From contig JAEUWP010000621.1 in assembly GCA_018524725.1 (NCBI GenBank), positions 1-46,973 on the forward strand: DNA of 46,973 nt, in the 5' to 3' direction. Every line of letters begins with the position of its first letter. Position 1 is the first letter of the stretch. Both the position numbers and the translations under genes were made by a program. Origin of the DNA: Podaxis mareebaensis (lineage: Eukaryota; Basidiomycota; Agaricomycetes; Agaricales; Agaricaceae). Shown one piece after another: positions 18,978 through 28,897 of this stretch. The notes under the pieces were generated by a model. That model was not told the origin of the DNA, ran no database searches, and saw only the letters and a program-made list of their open reading frames with translations.

Positions 18978-21140
18978 TTATTGCTCAGATTCAATGACCC
19001 GCTCCAACAACTTCGTACGTTCGGCCGATCTTGGCGTGATGGAGACTCTGAAAGGGTTAGGACGCCTATGTACAAAACATCGGTAACGTGGCCATAGCGA
19101 TAAGAGAGGGAAAACGAACATCAGCCCAACCGAGGCATAGCCAGTTTCGCGGTCTGAATTCAATGGAATGGGCTTGCCGGAATCAGGGTCAACGGCAGCG
19201 CGCACATTTAGGGCCCAAGCGATAGTAGCAAACTCCAAGAAGAGTGTTTGTTCCGCAAACCGTCTTCCAGGACAAGCCCTTTCAGACCGGTCAGCCCACA
19301 GTTAGCGCCGAAGCTACCAGAACTTACCTCCGACCAAACCCGAAAGCATGCAGCGGCAAGTTTGGGTTGTCCATATATCGCTGGGGCTCAAAGACCTCGG
19401 GTTTATCAAATGTGTTGGGGTCCATCTGCATTGTCCTTGATCATGTGTGAGCAAGTGGTGGTGATTGGACATGCGTCAGCATACCAGATGTTGGGAAGAA
19501 CCATGGAACCCCCGGGAATAAAGTAACCCTCATACGTATCATCCTGTAATTCAATGGACAAGTGTTACTATTTTTGGCTGATGCGGTCCCTTACCTCGAT
19601 GGAAGCATGAGGCAAAGCTGTCGGTCCAGTTGGACGCCATCTCAAAACCTCTCGTATCATAGCTTTGATATACGGCAATGATGGCTCATCAGCATACGTT
19701 GGACAACGATCCGAGCCCACCGCGCGATCAACCTCGGCTTGAGCCTTTTCCATGACATGAGGGTTCAGTGCTAGCGCCAATCTGTCAATGAAGTTAGACA
19801 GGTCATCAACTTTTGGGGATTCGAAATGGGATACATGAGACTCTGAGAAGCGATGGATTGCGTATCAGAACCTGCTAGATAGAAAGCTGCCAGAGCCTAA
19901 TATTGATTCAGGTGGAGACGTTTGGATCAGTCTTGAAGACCAGAGGAACTACATACCCAATACTGTTCCCGATAGTCGCATTCTGTATCCTGTGTTTCCA
20001 GAAGTCTGGCCGCAATACTTTTGGCAGGCTTTCCGGCCTCCTGAAGTTCAAATGAGTTTTACAAATCGTCGTAGAGAGAGAGACCTGCTTGCTCACATAG
20101 TTGGCTTTGGCCTCATCCATGAGTGTCTTGTAAGTTCGTTCTGCTAGCTCATAGTAGGCTGCAGCTCGCGCTTTGTACGGAATTCGTGGGACATATTGAA
20201 GGAATGGAAGGAAGTCAACGTAGTTCTGGCCACTGTCAATGGCACTTATCCTACTCGCAAGGTTTCGCACTGATTCAAGACAACATGTTTCGACAGTACT
20301 CACAACTCATCGTTCAGCCGAATAACATCCTTTATCAACCCCTCGGCCTCAGCATCTTTGAGGGGCTTATCGTATACTGCAGTGGTGAGCTGTGAAGGGA
20401 GCTTAGACGTTGATAATTTTTTACATTCGGCATGCATTTACAATTGAGCCCATACATCGCTCCATGAATGACACCCACCGCTCGGGTTCTTGTATGATTG
20501 CATGGACAAGCCGATGGATTTCGACGGTCTGAATAGGATTATAGTGTTCAGTGACAGCCTAATGATAAAATCAGAACCTGTCAGGGGGTCAATTGAGGAT
20601 ACAATCGTACCGTCGGGCGTAGCTCTGTAGTGACGAGTTGTCGGACTCTACGGAACCGATCGTTAGAGTGGATAAACGGCATCATCATATCACCCTGCAT
20701 GGCCGTGGATGCCTGCAAAAGGCTGAGCCAAATGTTTGCCTTTTCTCAGCGAAGAGAACAGACCAAGATTGAATTAGGACGTCCGGAATAGTTCTTGTGG
20801 CGGTTATCGAGGAGCTCAGCGCTTGCTTGGCTTGAATTGAGGACAATAACATCTTGGCCGAATAGCTTAATGTAAACGAGGGGACCTAGCCTTCTGATCA
20901 GCGAGCGATTTGGTCAATGGGTTCGAGGCTCTCACCATACTCCTTCGCCCAATGGTCCAGTACTGTCACCATGTTCTTCCCCAGAATCTGATGAGCATTT
21001 CCAATCAGAGGCAGGCGAGGTGGACCGGGTGGCAAAGGTAAACCATGTGGGTTCCTCTCTCGCTCCCTCTGTTTCCGCATCAGCAGGTACGTCGTGGAGA
21101 GAATAAGTGCCGCAATTCCGATCCAATGCAAGGCTTGCAT
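18978..21140 (-). CDS. Cytochrome P450 monooxygenase, about 12 short introns
   Basis: Haem-thiolate monooxygenase, anchored in the ER membrane and fed electrons by NADPH-P450 reductase; substrate unknown. The start ATG is at 21138-21140. The signal anchor is residues about 4-21, a basic stop-transfer follows, and the PPGPP hinge is at residues 37-41. Then come YGPLVYIKLFGQDVIVLNS, the I-helix AGSDT (19861-19875), ExxR as EVLR (19640-19651), the FEPQRY PERF-type motif and the haem loop FGFGRRACPG, split by an intron at 19279-19327, with the Cys codon at 19272-19274. The stop is at 18978-18980. Every exon joins in frame when GT-AG introns are removed; a last intron probably lies near 19075-19130. 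Expected length is about 500 aa. It resembles the CYP64-like/CYP5000-series P450s expanded in agaricomycetes, but the family is not assigned. It looks intact. Confidence 0.92.
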
Positions 21141-21230
21141 GTTCAGCTGAGTTTGTCGTTAACAGAAGTGCGTTTTAGGTATTGGTAGAAGGTGACGACA
21201 GTGATATGGGAGGAGATGTAAACAGATTGC

Positions 21231-21242
21231 CAATATTTATAG
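21231..21242 (-). promoter_or_regulatory. TATA-like element upstream of the P450
   Basis: On the minus strand ctataaatattg lies about 95 bp before the P450 start codon, a plausible position for a fungal TATA box. Confidence 0.5.
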
Positions 21243-22031
21243 CTGGAGGCCGGTAGGATGCTTTAATCTTGTCTTTATGTCAAGAAGACAACCCCAACTC
21301 ACTGAGCACCAAGCCTCTCGTTCGCGAACAAGGGTAATCGATACTATTTGACCGGCCAGCGGTCTCCCTAGCGAGTGTTCAAACGTTTAAAATGCTCATG
21401 ATTCAGTTATCGCAGGCTGTCACATCAAATGTTACAGATGGCCACTCCACATGTCAAAATCTCCTTGTATTGGACTGGCAAGACAAGCTAAGGCAAATCA
21501 ACCGCGGGCGGCGGTTTATACTACCTACACCGTACGTCAACCCAGATACAGAAATGATGTCTGACGTGAGATATCCTGACACTAGTCCCTGGATATCGTA
21601 ACAATGCCCCAGTGATGTCCCCTGGATAAACGAGTATAAATAAATGTATATCTGGCCAAGACCAAATGCTGACGACATCTGGGGGCAGATATTCCCAGCA
21701 TGTCCTGCTACCAGGATATCTGTGGAGGATATCCCCCAGGTATTGGTTTAGATATCACTAGGCTATCCAGGCCCTAAAATAGACAATGCTGATGTTTTCT
21801 CTTTTTGCTCACTTATGTTGTGAGATATTATGTCATCCTTATAAAACATATTCACCATGTTCTCAAAAATCTCGGAATATTATTCTTCTCTACATTACAT
21901 GCAAAGACATCAAGAAAATCACAAATGGAAGGTTGGAATCCAGAATGACCAACTCAAACCTCATGGTCATCAACAAAATCATCAACAGAATATTCAACAT
22001 CTGGCAACTGCTCTGCCTTTCCACCTTCAGC
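21243..22031. other. Upstream region of the P450 with a GGATATC motif cluster
   Basis: No gene is supported. Between about 21569 and 21760 there are repeated gatatc/ggatatc words, some with ccctggata around them (21569, 21594, 21712, 21736, 21752), in both repeat and inverted order. This suggests a decayed small inverted-repeat element or clustered binding sites. From about 21790 CpG content drops again. Short frames at 21786-22177 have no recognisable domain. Confidence 0.4.
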
Positions 22032-22300
22032 TGTTGAGGAAAACCCTGCACCCAAGTCCTAGACTTGATAGTGTGTTACCCTCATGTTTATGCTCTGCTA
22101 TGCATGAGCTGTATAATTTTTGGAACTCCCTATACCTTCATGGTATATTCACTAGAATTGTTTCATCTTATGACTAGTAGTTAGAGTTCTATTACTCCTT
22201 CAGTCATTGTCTTTGTAATATAGACACATTGTAGAAACATTTCTTGCTTCTTATGGCTCCTTCACCTTGAGGTAGAGTCATGTTATTTCTCTGGTTGACC
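22032..22300 (+). repeat. Partial solo LTR of the Copia family
   Basis: Begins TGTTGAGGAAAACCCTG and aligns along about 270 bp with the 3' LTR at 14236, in the same orientation. Differences are mostly C/T and G/A. Homology stops after ctggttgac, so the right part of the LTR, including the TATA region, is missing. No internal Copia sequence adjoins it. Confidence 0.85.
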
Positions 22301-22870
22301 ATACATCAGGAAAATGCAGTAAGCCTTATTCACACCTTATGTGACTTATGCTTCTACATAAGTCAGTTATAAGGAAATTTGCATAAGTCAGGTTACCATC
22401 TGAGTCCCATCCTTAGTTGTAACTTATGAAGATTTCCTAAGTCACTTCCAAAGTCAGCCTTAAGTTGACAATCTTTCAGAAGTTCAGAAGTTCAAGAAGT
22501 GTTTTTGGTCTTTTTATGTCAGGCATAAGTATAACACAAGCCACTTAAGTCATCACATAAATTTGCATAAGCTGTATATGAGTCCTGCTTAAGTCAGACC
22601 ATTTTAGGGGAGCAGGGAAAATAAATGATATTATGACAGATAATCAAAGTGGAAAACAGAAATTAAAATGCAGAGTAAGTGATGGCAGACAATTCAGAGG
22701 GTATAATACACCAGTGCAAGATCACCAATGTATGCTAGAACTAGTAAGATGATGGGCAGAGTGGGGGTAGATTGATAGATAAAGTCAAGAATCCAAAATA
22801 TGTGAACATCACTATTGAAGACATGAGAATGCTGTGTGGATGCAAGTTTTTGATGACTTTACCCATGTTT
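22301..22870. other. Noncoding DNA with an AAGTCA/TGACTT cluster
   Basis: Words such as cataagtcag, gacttatg, acttaagtcat and gcttaagtcag recur between about 22340 and 22605. gacttatg (22349-22356) pairs with cataagtc (22363-22370) as a short hairpin. It may be the relic of a small foldback element. The rest of the stretch shows nothing recognisable. Confidence 0.4.
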
Positions 22871-23189
22871 CTCACTGCTGTTTTCCATGCCCAGGCCTAG
22901 TTATAGTGTTCAGGAGGCTGGGTGGTTCCAGGGGTAAATAATACTTGGCAGGAGGATAGTCCTGGATGGACAGATACTTTGAGTAGTTACAGAGAGGCTT
23001 TGGAATATTATACCTCATCATTTCCATGAGATACAGGCAAACATTGATAGTCTTGAACATTGCTTGCCTGCATGCTTGAGGACAGTGCATATGAAAGTAG
23101 CAGCACTGTTTATGTGGTGACATAGGAAGACTTGACAATCAGGAGTATGCAGCAACTCAAATGATATACTTACTAGACAGTGGCACTGC

Positions 23190-23475
23190 ATACAGGAGCT
23201 GAGAGTTTGGGACATGTGAAGGAACATGCAATGGTTGCAAGCTTGGGGCATGCAAAAATGCATAGGACAGCTGGGAACTCAGTGCACCTGAACTTGAGGA
23301 GTGTGAAGAAGCACATGACAGCTGAGAACTTGAAGCATGTGAAGAAGCATGCAATAGCTGAGAACTTGATGTACATGCTGGCTAGGAACTTGATGCACAT
23401 GAAGGAGCACCCAACAGCTGGAAACTTGATGAATGCAAAGGAGCACCTGACAGTTGTGAACTGGAGCCAAATGAA
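23190..23475. repeat. 36-bp imperfect minisatellite
   Basis: About seven degenerate units of roughly 36 bp built on gcatgtgaagaagcatg...gctgagaacttga. On the plus strand, frame 23180-23491, this reads as 12-residue repeats (AENLKHVKKHAI, AGNLMNAKEHLT and similar). Because 36 is a multiple of three, the frame stays open on both strands, so openness is not evidence of coding. Confidence 0.75.
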
Positions 23476-23556
23476 GGTGAGGTACTGCTGAGGCTCAAGA
23501 CTCAAGGCAGATGAGGGGATGTATAATGATATGTATTGGGCCTGAGCACTTGATGA

Positions 23557-23567
23557 GGGGGGGGGGG
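23557..23567. repeat. Homopolymer G run
   Basis: An uninterrupted run of G of about 10 bases next to the minisatellite, a likely length-variable site. Confidence 0.8.
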
Positions 23568-23689
23568 TGTAATGGGACATATGAAAAGTTGGTGCTTGAG
23601 GGCCATTGTTGTGACAATGGATGCAGTGGAATGGGCAGTAGTTGATGTGAAGATTGAGGTGGCAGAGGCTGCAGCTTCAATGTCTGGGA

Positions 23690-24112
23690 TCATAACAGAT
23701 TGGCTTGATTTGCCTGAGGAGGCAGAACTTGTGTTGAGGTTGAAGTGGGGTGATCACATGTAAGGTTCACAAGCTGAGGTCTTGGGTTGGGAACACCATG
23801 GGCTGGATTGGGATTGGAGCCTTGTCTGCTGACTCCATCTCCAAGTATACTGCTGTCACCTGAGTCAGATTCACTGACAGCAGCTTTGGACTTATTCCTC
23901 TTCTTAGTAACCTTGACATAGGGTTTTACTATATGTAAGATGTGTTCCATGTCCAATCTCTCCTCATACTCCAGTACAACCCTTGCCTTGATCATCTTGT
24001 AGTACTTCTTCATCCTTTTTGCCCATCTAGACTCTGGAAATGATGTGTGAGATGTGGTCTCAATGCCCTTGGGGCTGACTTTGCAAGTATATTTGATGGT
24101 GTAGCTCCTCAT
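23690..24112 (-). pseudogene. Unrecognised coding remnant, basic and Ser/Pro-rich
   Basis: A 140-codon open frame. The first half has mixed charged sequence that looks like real protein (ESRWAKRMKKYYKMIKARVVLEYEERLDMEHILHIV is readable from 24040 down). Next is a basic KKRNKSKAA stretch and then a low-complexity Ser/Asp/Pro tail. No domain is recognised. Probably one exon of the minus-strand remnant that includes 24311-24885. Confidence 0.4.
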
Positions 24113-24310
24113 TGACTCTACATTGTGAATAAGTGCTATTAAGAGGTCCTAGTCTTCCCAGAGACAAATAGCTCATTTGAACTGGCAGGACAAGATGGAG
24201 TTAGCTTAATTAAACCAAGGAAAATAGTGCCCTGACTGTGGTAGCAGTGAGGGCAATTACACCCCAGGGCTTGTGATTCTCCAAGAAGAAAGAGTTCACT
24301 CTGAAAAAGT

Positions 24311-24885
24311 CTAGTAGAGGCTGAAAAAAGGTGTCAGGTAGTTGTTCACTGATGGGGGCTGACTTATGATATCTGCTCTATCATCTCTGGGATCTGAGTA
24401 TAAGAACCAGCACTTTGAGGTTGCCCATTCTGTCCATTTAGCTTGCATGCCATCTGTCTCACCAAAGATATCTTGATTCTTGTCCAGATGTGCAATGGCA
24501 AGCCACATCACCTGAAACCCAAGGTTATTCTTCCAGTTGCTTAGTCATTGGACCACCTAAATAAAATCCTGAGCTACTACTATAAAGTATATGGTAACAC
24601 AATGCAACTTACCAAATGATACTCAGGACTGTCCTCTCCAGTCTCATCTCTGTTTCTCTTGAGGCTATAATCCTTGTGAACATATGCTTGATAGATTGTT
24701 GTCAAAGTACTAACCAACTCCAGTAGGGAGATCTCCCAAGTATTCTTCAGAGAGGTGATCCAAGAAAATAACATTGGTAGAATCTCTAGCTTCCACTTGT
24801 TGGAAGGTTGAACAAGTTCAGTAGGAAGGTTTATGATTGTCATACAGCTGCACATCTTCCTCCTCTTGTCCTGCAGGTCAGTCAT
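24311..24885 (-). pseudogene. Unrecognised coding remnant (two exons or frames)
   Basis: Two minus-strand frames, 24885-24580 and 24511-24311, with normal protein-like composition (for example KNTWEISLLELVSTLTT and MMWLAIAHLDKNQDIFGE), separated by a gap that could be an intron. CpG is depleted. I do not recognise the family. The region 24.9-26.0 kb to its right holds only short frames and simple repeats. Confidence 0.4.
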
Positions 24886-25606
24886 GTCTTCATCATCTAC
24901 CTGTATTCATTGCTTCAAGGCTGTGGTGATATTGGGCAATTGCCTGGGCAGGTCTTCTTCTTTGACATGAGTGGGTGGTTTGTTGGGTCCATTGGCCCCT
25001 TTAGACATCTTGATTGCCAACAAGTTCTAAGTGATGAATAAGTAATTTTATCACATGCACACAATTATTGGGTGACTTACATTACTATCCACTCACTGGC
25101 CATACTTTAACAGACTACTCTGTGCAAACACATGTTCACTTCCCTCTCACTCATCATGGTCCAAAACTCCTCCATATCCCACTAGGTCATCATCAAGCTT
25201 GGGCCCTTGCTGCAATGAATAGACAAAATAGTAACTGTGTTAGGGTTGTCCTTATCACTGGTCACCTATGCTTAAGCTAGGGGGCAGCTATCTCAATAGA
25301 TGGTTTGCAAACACTAGGATCTACCAAGAAGGATGATAGTAAGTAGGCAGTGAGGCAAGTGTCTAGTTAAGCACACTTAGAGGTTGAACTTCTATTAGTC
25401 AAGCATATGACCAATAGAGAGTTTACTACCACCCTGATCATCAACTAATGTCAATTGCAAGAGTGAGAAGATACTGATGTGATTTAAGAATATTGGAAGC
25501 TTGCACTTCCAGTATAAGAGCAGCTATTTAAGTGCTACAAGTCCAAGAATAGCACAAGATGAGTCATTGAGAAAGTCAGAGAGAGAGAAGATGAGGAGTA
25601 GTACTA

Positions 25607-25639
<33 letters not shown>

Positions 25640-26034
25640 ATACATTCTGGTTGATAGACAAAAGGCATATGCTACAAGTCCAGGTCTGGGTAGAGTTGTC
25701 CATCAGAGGAGTCAGAGATGGATGAGTTAGGGGACAAGGCAGAGGAGGGAACTATGAAGTTCCTGACAAGTGGAGAGTCAGAAGAGTCTGACTTGACCAT
25801 AGGGCTGCAGCATGGTGACTGTGATAATGATGATGATGAGGAGATGTCTGTAGTGACATAGGGAGGTGGGTAAGGAGGAGGTGGAGGTGGAGTGATGGTA
25901 GGTTCTTCTGAGGATGATTCATCAATGCCAGGGACATTGGAGTCAATGCTGAAGAGTAGAGAGAGCTGGGTATACTGTAGAGGAATGGATGGTGGATCCT
26001 CAGAGTTAGGATTGATATGATAGACTTCTACTTC
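24886..26034. other. Noncoding stretch with simple repeats
   Basis: No gene is recognised. It contains a GA microsatellite at 25609-25632 and purine-rich flanks. Short open frames on both strands lack domain signal. Confidence 0.4.
25609..25632. repeat. (AG)n microsatellite
   Basis: Twelve uninterrupted AG units. Confidence 0.95.
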
Positions 26035-26521
26035 TCAGAAGTAGAGTCCATGTGAGACTTCATATTTGATAATATGAGGAATGACTTCCAGTGGGTACAT
26101 CATGTAAGGATGGAGGAATACAATCAATTCTCTAGCATAAGGGATCATCTTCCAGCTATAGGCCCATGATGAGTTGAAGTCATTGGCAATGGTTTGGACA
26201 TAGAGGCCATTGGAGTCAAAGATATGAGTGAAGGGGGCATTCTCCCAGGCAATGCACAGTATTTCAGTCATCCATGTAGTTGGTAGAATAGAATAGAGGG
26301 CTGGGGGTTGGCCAGTCTTTGGAGAAGAGGGATGCATGGCCAGGGAGATGACAGTTGGCAAAGGCTTTGTTGCAATAGCAAGTTGAGTTGCTAGCAGATT
26401 CAGTGGTGTTGGTAGTAGTGCCTTGAGAGGCATTAGGTAGACTGAGCTCATGGATGAGAGTGTGATAAATGATGTTAGTATGGGATGGTTGGGGTAAGTT
26501 CATAACAAACCCTGGGGTCAC
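26035..26521 (-). pseudogene. Repeated unrecognised protein family, copy 1 (broken)
   Basis: Two overlapping minus-strand frames. The upstream one (26521-26264) contains NIIYHTLIHELSLP and LPGHASLFSKDWPTPSPLFY. The downstream one (to 26035) continues with ILCIAWENAPFTH, WAYSWKMIPYARELIVFLHPY and EVIPHIIKYEVSH. A frameshift near 26264-26300 separates them. A diverged copy of the first part lies at 45820-46033 on the plus strand with the same order of motifs (NVIYHALVHKLGLP, LPGHISLFSEDWLMPGPLFY). I do not know the family. Its presence twice in 47 kb, next to retroelements, suggests a transposon-borne or multicopy gene. Confidence 0.55.
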
Positions 26522-27677
26522 CTTGGAGGAGATTGGGCAACCTGTTGCTTGGCTTTTCCTTTGTCCTGGTGTTGAATAGTGGTGTTTTCATATGTGTCTG
26601 GGGCATCTTTTGCAGGGGGGGGGGGGATAGTGTGAGGTGTGAACTGGTGATCAGTACTGAGGAAGGAACAAGCCAAATAAGCCAAAAAAAAATGAATATC
26701 AACCTAGAGAAAACACTTCCCCAATGTCCCAGTCATCTGTACTATACTTGACTATGTGGGCATTAGTGGGATGGATGCAGCTCAGTTGATTGGAATGGTG
26801 ACCTTGTGGGAACATTTTCCAGTTTGTTGTTAAGAACTGACTCTGGATGGGGGTGGACCATGGGTGACCAAGGGCAGACATGTGCAGACACAGGGTTGAG
26901 GCCTTGGCTTCAACTTATGTGTTGTGCCCCTCTGATACCATGGTGGCTTCACTTGACCAACTATGGACTCGAGTGGATGAGTGGACAGAGAACAGACAAA
27001 GACAGGACAAGCCTGGACCAAGGGGCAGACTTGTAGCAGACAAGCAGGAGAGAGGAGAAAGATCTAAGTTGATATTCTGACTGAGGACTACAAATGGTAG
27101 TGATCCTACTTATATACTAGCAGTCAGGATAAAGTCTGGAGAGTAGTAGTTAAGCGAGAAACAATAGTAACTACTCAAAGGAGAATACCAGAAGCATGTG
27201 AACTGATAACTGCAGTGAAGATACCAGAATAAGGAGTCTGTCCACAAAGTGTCCAGATGTCTGAAAGGACAGGGGCAGAAGTGAAACATCAGATAACAGA
27301 AAAAACCAAGATAAGTGGATGGTAAAGGGAAAAGCCATGGATAAATGGAAAAACATGAGATAATCAGATAGAAGATCTGATAAGGGAAATAACAGAAGGA
27401 ACAGGGATGGAGAAAAGTATTTACAAGGAAAGATATCTGATGGGAACGGGAGAAAGGTTAAACTGAATATGATCCACAGAATCCAGGTTGTAACCAAGGC
27501 TCTGAGAGTTTAATGGGCATGAAGTGAAGTCTGTAACATTTGTCAGCATCATCACAAGTCCAATCAACACATGGCAAGTATGCACATCTACCTCATGTCC
27601 AAGGCTTGTCTCAACATTGGCAGCATCTTGTATTGAAAAATCAATGGAATGATCTACAAAGGAATCATTCAGGTCCT
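26522..27677. other. Noncoding or highly degraded stretch
   Basis: A G run near 26617-26627 and a purine-rich block at about 27040-27480 are visible. Short frames on both strands have no recognisable domains. The minus-strand frame 27497-27171 is a Leu/Phe/Ser-rich artefact of the purine-rich plus strand. Confidence 0.4.
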
Positions 27678-28016
27678 TTAGGGCGAGGTGAGTAATTCTT
27701 CTAAGAATGGATTAAGGCCAGGACCTACTCCTTCAAAAGGCTCCCAGTATTGGCATAGAGTGTGAATGCTGCCTGTGAAAGCTGCCACTGTCATCTCATC
27801 ATCATCCTTGTTATCATTGCTTTTCCAGTCTACCACTATAACCTTCTTTCCTCCATACCATTCTCTGTGGAACTTGAGAGAAGAGTTGCTAATTACCTTT
27901 ATATGATTTACCTTGTGCCCAGGTTCTCCATGCTGTGGTAGCTTGAATGTATGATCAAGTGAGTCATATGTTTGGAGCTCTTCAAAGTCACTTTTTTGTC
28001 ACCATCTTAGTTTAGG
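27678..28016 (-). pseudogene. Unrecognised coding remnant without a start codon
   Basis: The minus strand reads open for about 100 codons down to a TAA at 27678-27680. Composition is clearly protein-like: DHTFKLPQHGEPGHKV, FHREWYGGKKVIVVDW, an acidic Asn/Asp run, AAFTGSIHTLCQYWEPF and GVGPGLNPFLEEL. An in-frame TGA near 27998 is preceded by TGG and followed by CAA, consistent with a former CGA. No family is recognised. It may be an exon of the same old gene as the pieces at 23.7-26.5 kb, or a transposon fragment. Confidence 0.45.
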
Positions 28017-28182
28017 ACTTATTGTATTCCTACTGTATATATGGAATGATGTTACTATGGAGCTGCAAAAATCAGTCATGCAAAGACAATTCATTCACCA
28101 ATGCCTTCCCATTATCACCAAATGCATCTAGTTCTCAAAAATCTCTCTACCCATACTACCCCAGATATCCAAGTGTACTCCA

Positions 28183-28494
28183 TTGACAATGCAAATGCCC
28201 AGTGTGGAGTGGGTGGAAGGCATGGCACTGGGCAAGCTTGACTATGCCCCTGATCTAAACCTGGAACCTTCATCCCCTCTAACTCCAATGTCCAATACAA
28301 GTGATGAAGACATGCTTAGTCAATCTGAAGAGGATATCACAAACCTCATTCCAAAGCCACCCAGAGAGGCAGGTCATTCCAACAGTGGTGGATTCAACAT
28401 TGAGGCAGTTCTCTTGGCAGAAGAGTGGACAAAAGCAAGCTTCAACCAATTTCAGGTTTGTTGTCTCTTTTGTTCATTACATGAGCTCAATTGA
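28183..28494 (+). pseudogene. Unrecognised acidic coding remnant
   Basis: A plus-strand frame with WVEGMALGKLDYAPDLNLEP, a Ser/Asp/Glu-rich acidic stretch (SNTSDEDMLSQSEED) and GGFNIEAVLLAEEW. The composition is protein-like but no domain is recognised. It may belong with plus-strand pieces at 30320-30529 and 30999-31247, which lie on the other side of an inserted LINE. Confidence 0.35.
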
Positions 28495-28884
28495 CAAGCC
28501 CCTACAATGTATTTGGTGTATAGAAACATGTACACAGTCTAGCAGCCCAGAAGCTGGATACTACTGTAAGTTATCATAACCAGGATACTATGAAGATGAA
28601 ACAATTGTGTGACATGGTAAGGATCATTATTCATTTGGTTGCAGTGGGCATTGAATTCAGTTACTGATAGGTAATAAAACAATATCCAATCATGAAACAA
28701 TATGAAGATCACTGGCCACTCCACTCTGTATTGAAACTCTACCTAAAAAGCACATCAGAAGCATCAAGATGCAAGGACAAGACAGCAACCTCCCATTCAG
28801 AAGGTGGGCAAGAACCTTCATTGATCTTGATATCAGCTTGACCAGCAATGCAGATATTAGTGGATGCCCAAGAGGGCTAACAAT

Positions 28885-28897
28885 AAAATTATTGTTC
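28885..28897. repeat. Target duplication of LINE copy C, left
   Basis: aaaattattgttc here corresponds to aaaataattgttc at 30275-30287 with one mismatch, flanking the LINE fragment. Confidence 0.75.

Noticed and set aside
14236..22300. The whole span as one retrotransposon carrying the MFS and P450 genes
   Set aside because: The left LTR follows a polypurine tract and is a 3' LTR of the Copia on its left, the right copy is truncated, and the genes retain introns and CpG, so they did not pass through an RNA intermediate.
27171..27497. 108-codon hydrophobic minus-strand frame, a possible membrane protein
   Set aside because: The plus strand is a purine-rich tract, which yields Phe/Leu/Ser on the other strand by composition alone; no membrane-protein family is recognisable.
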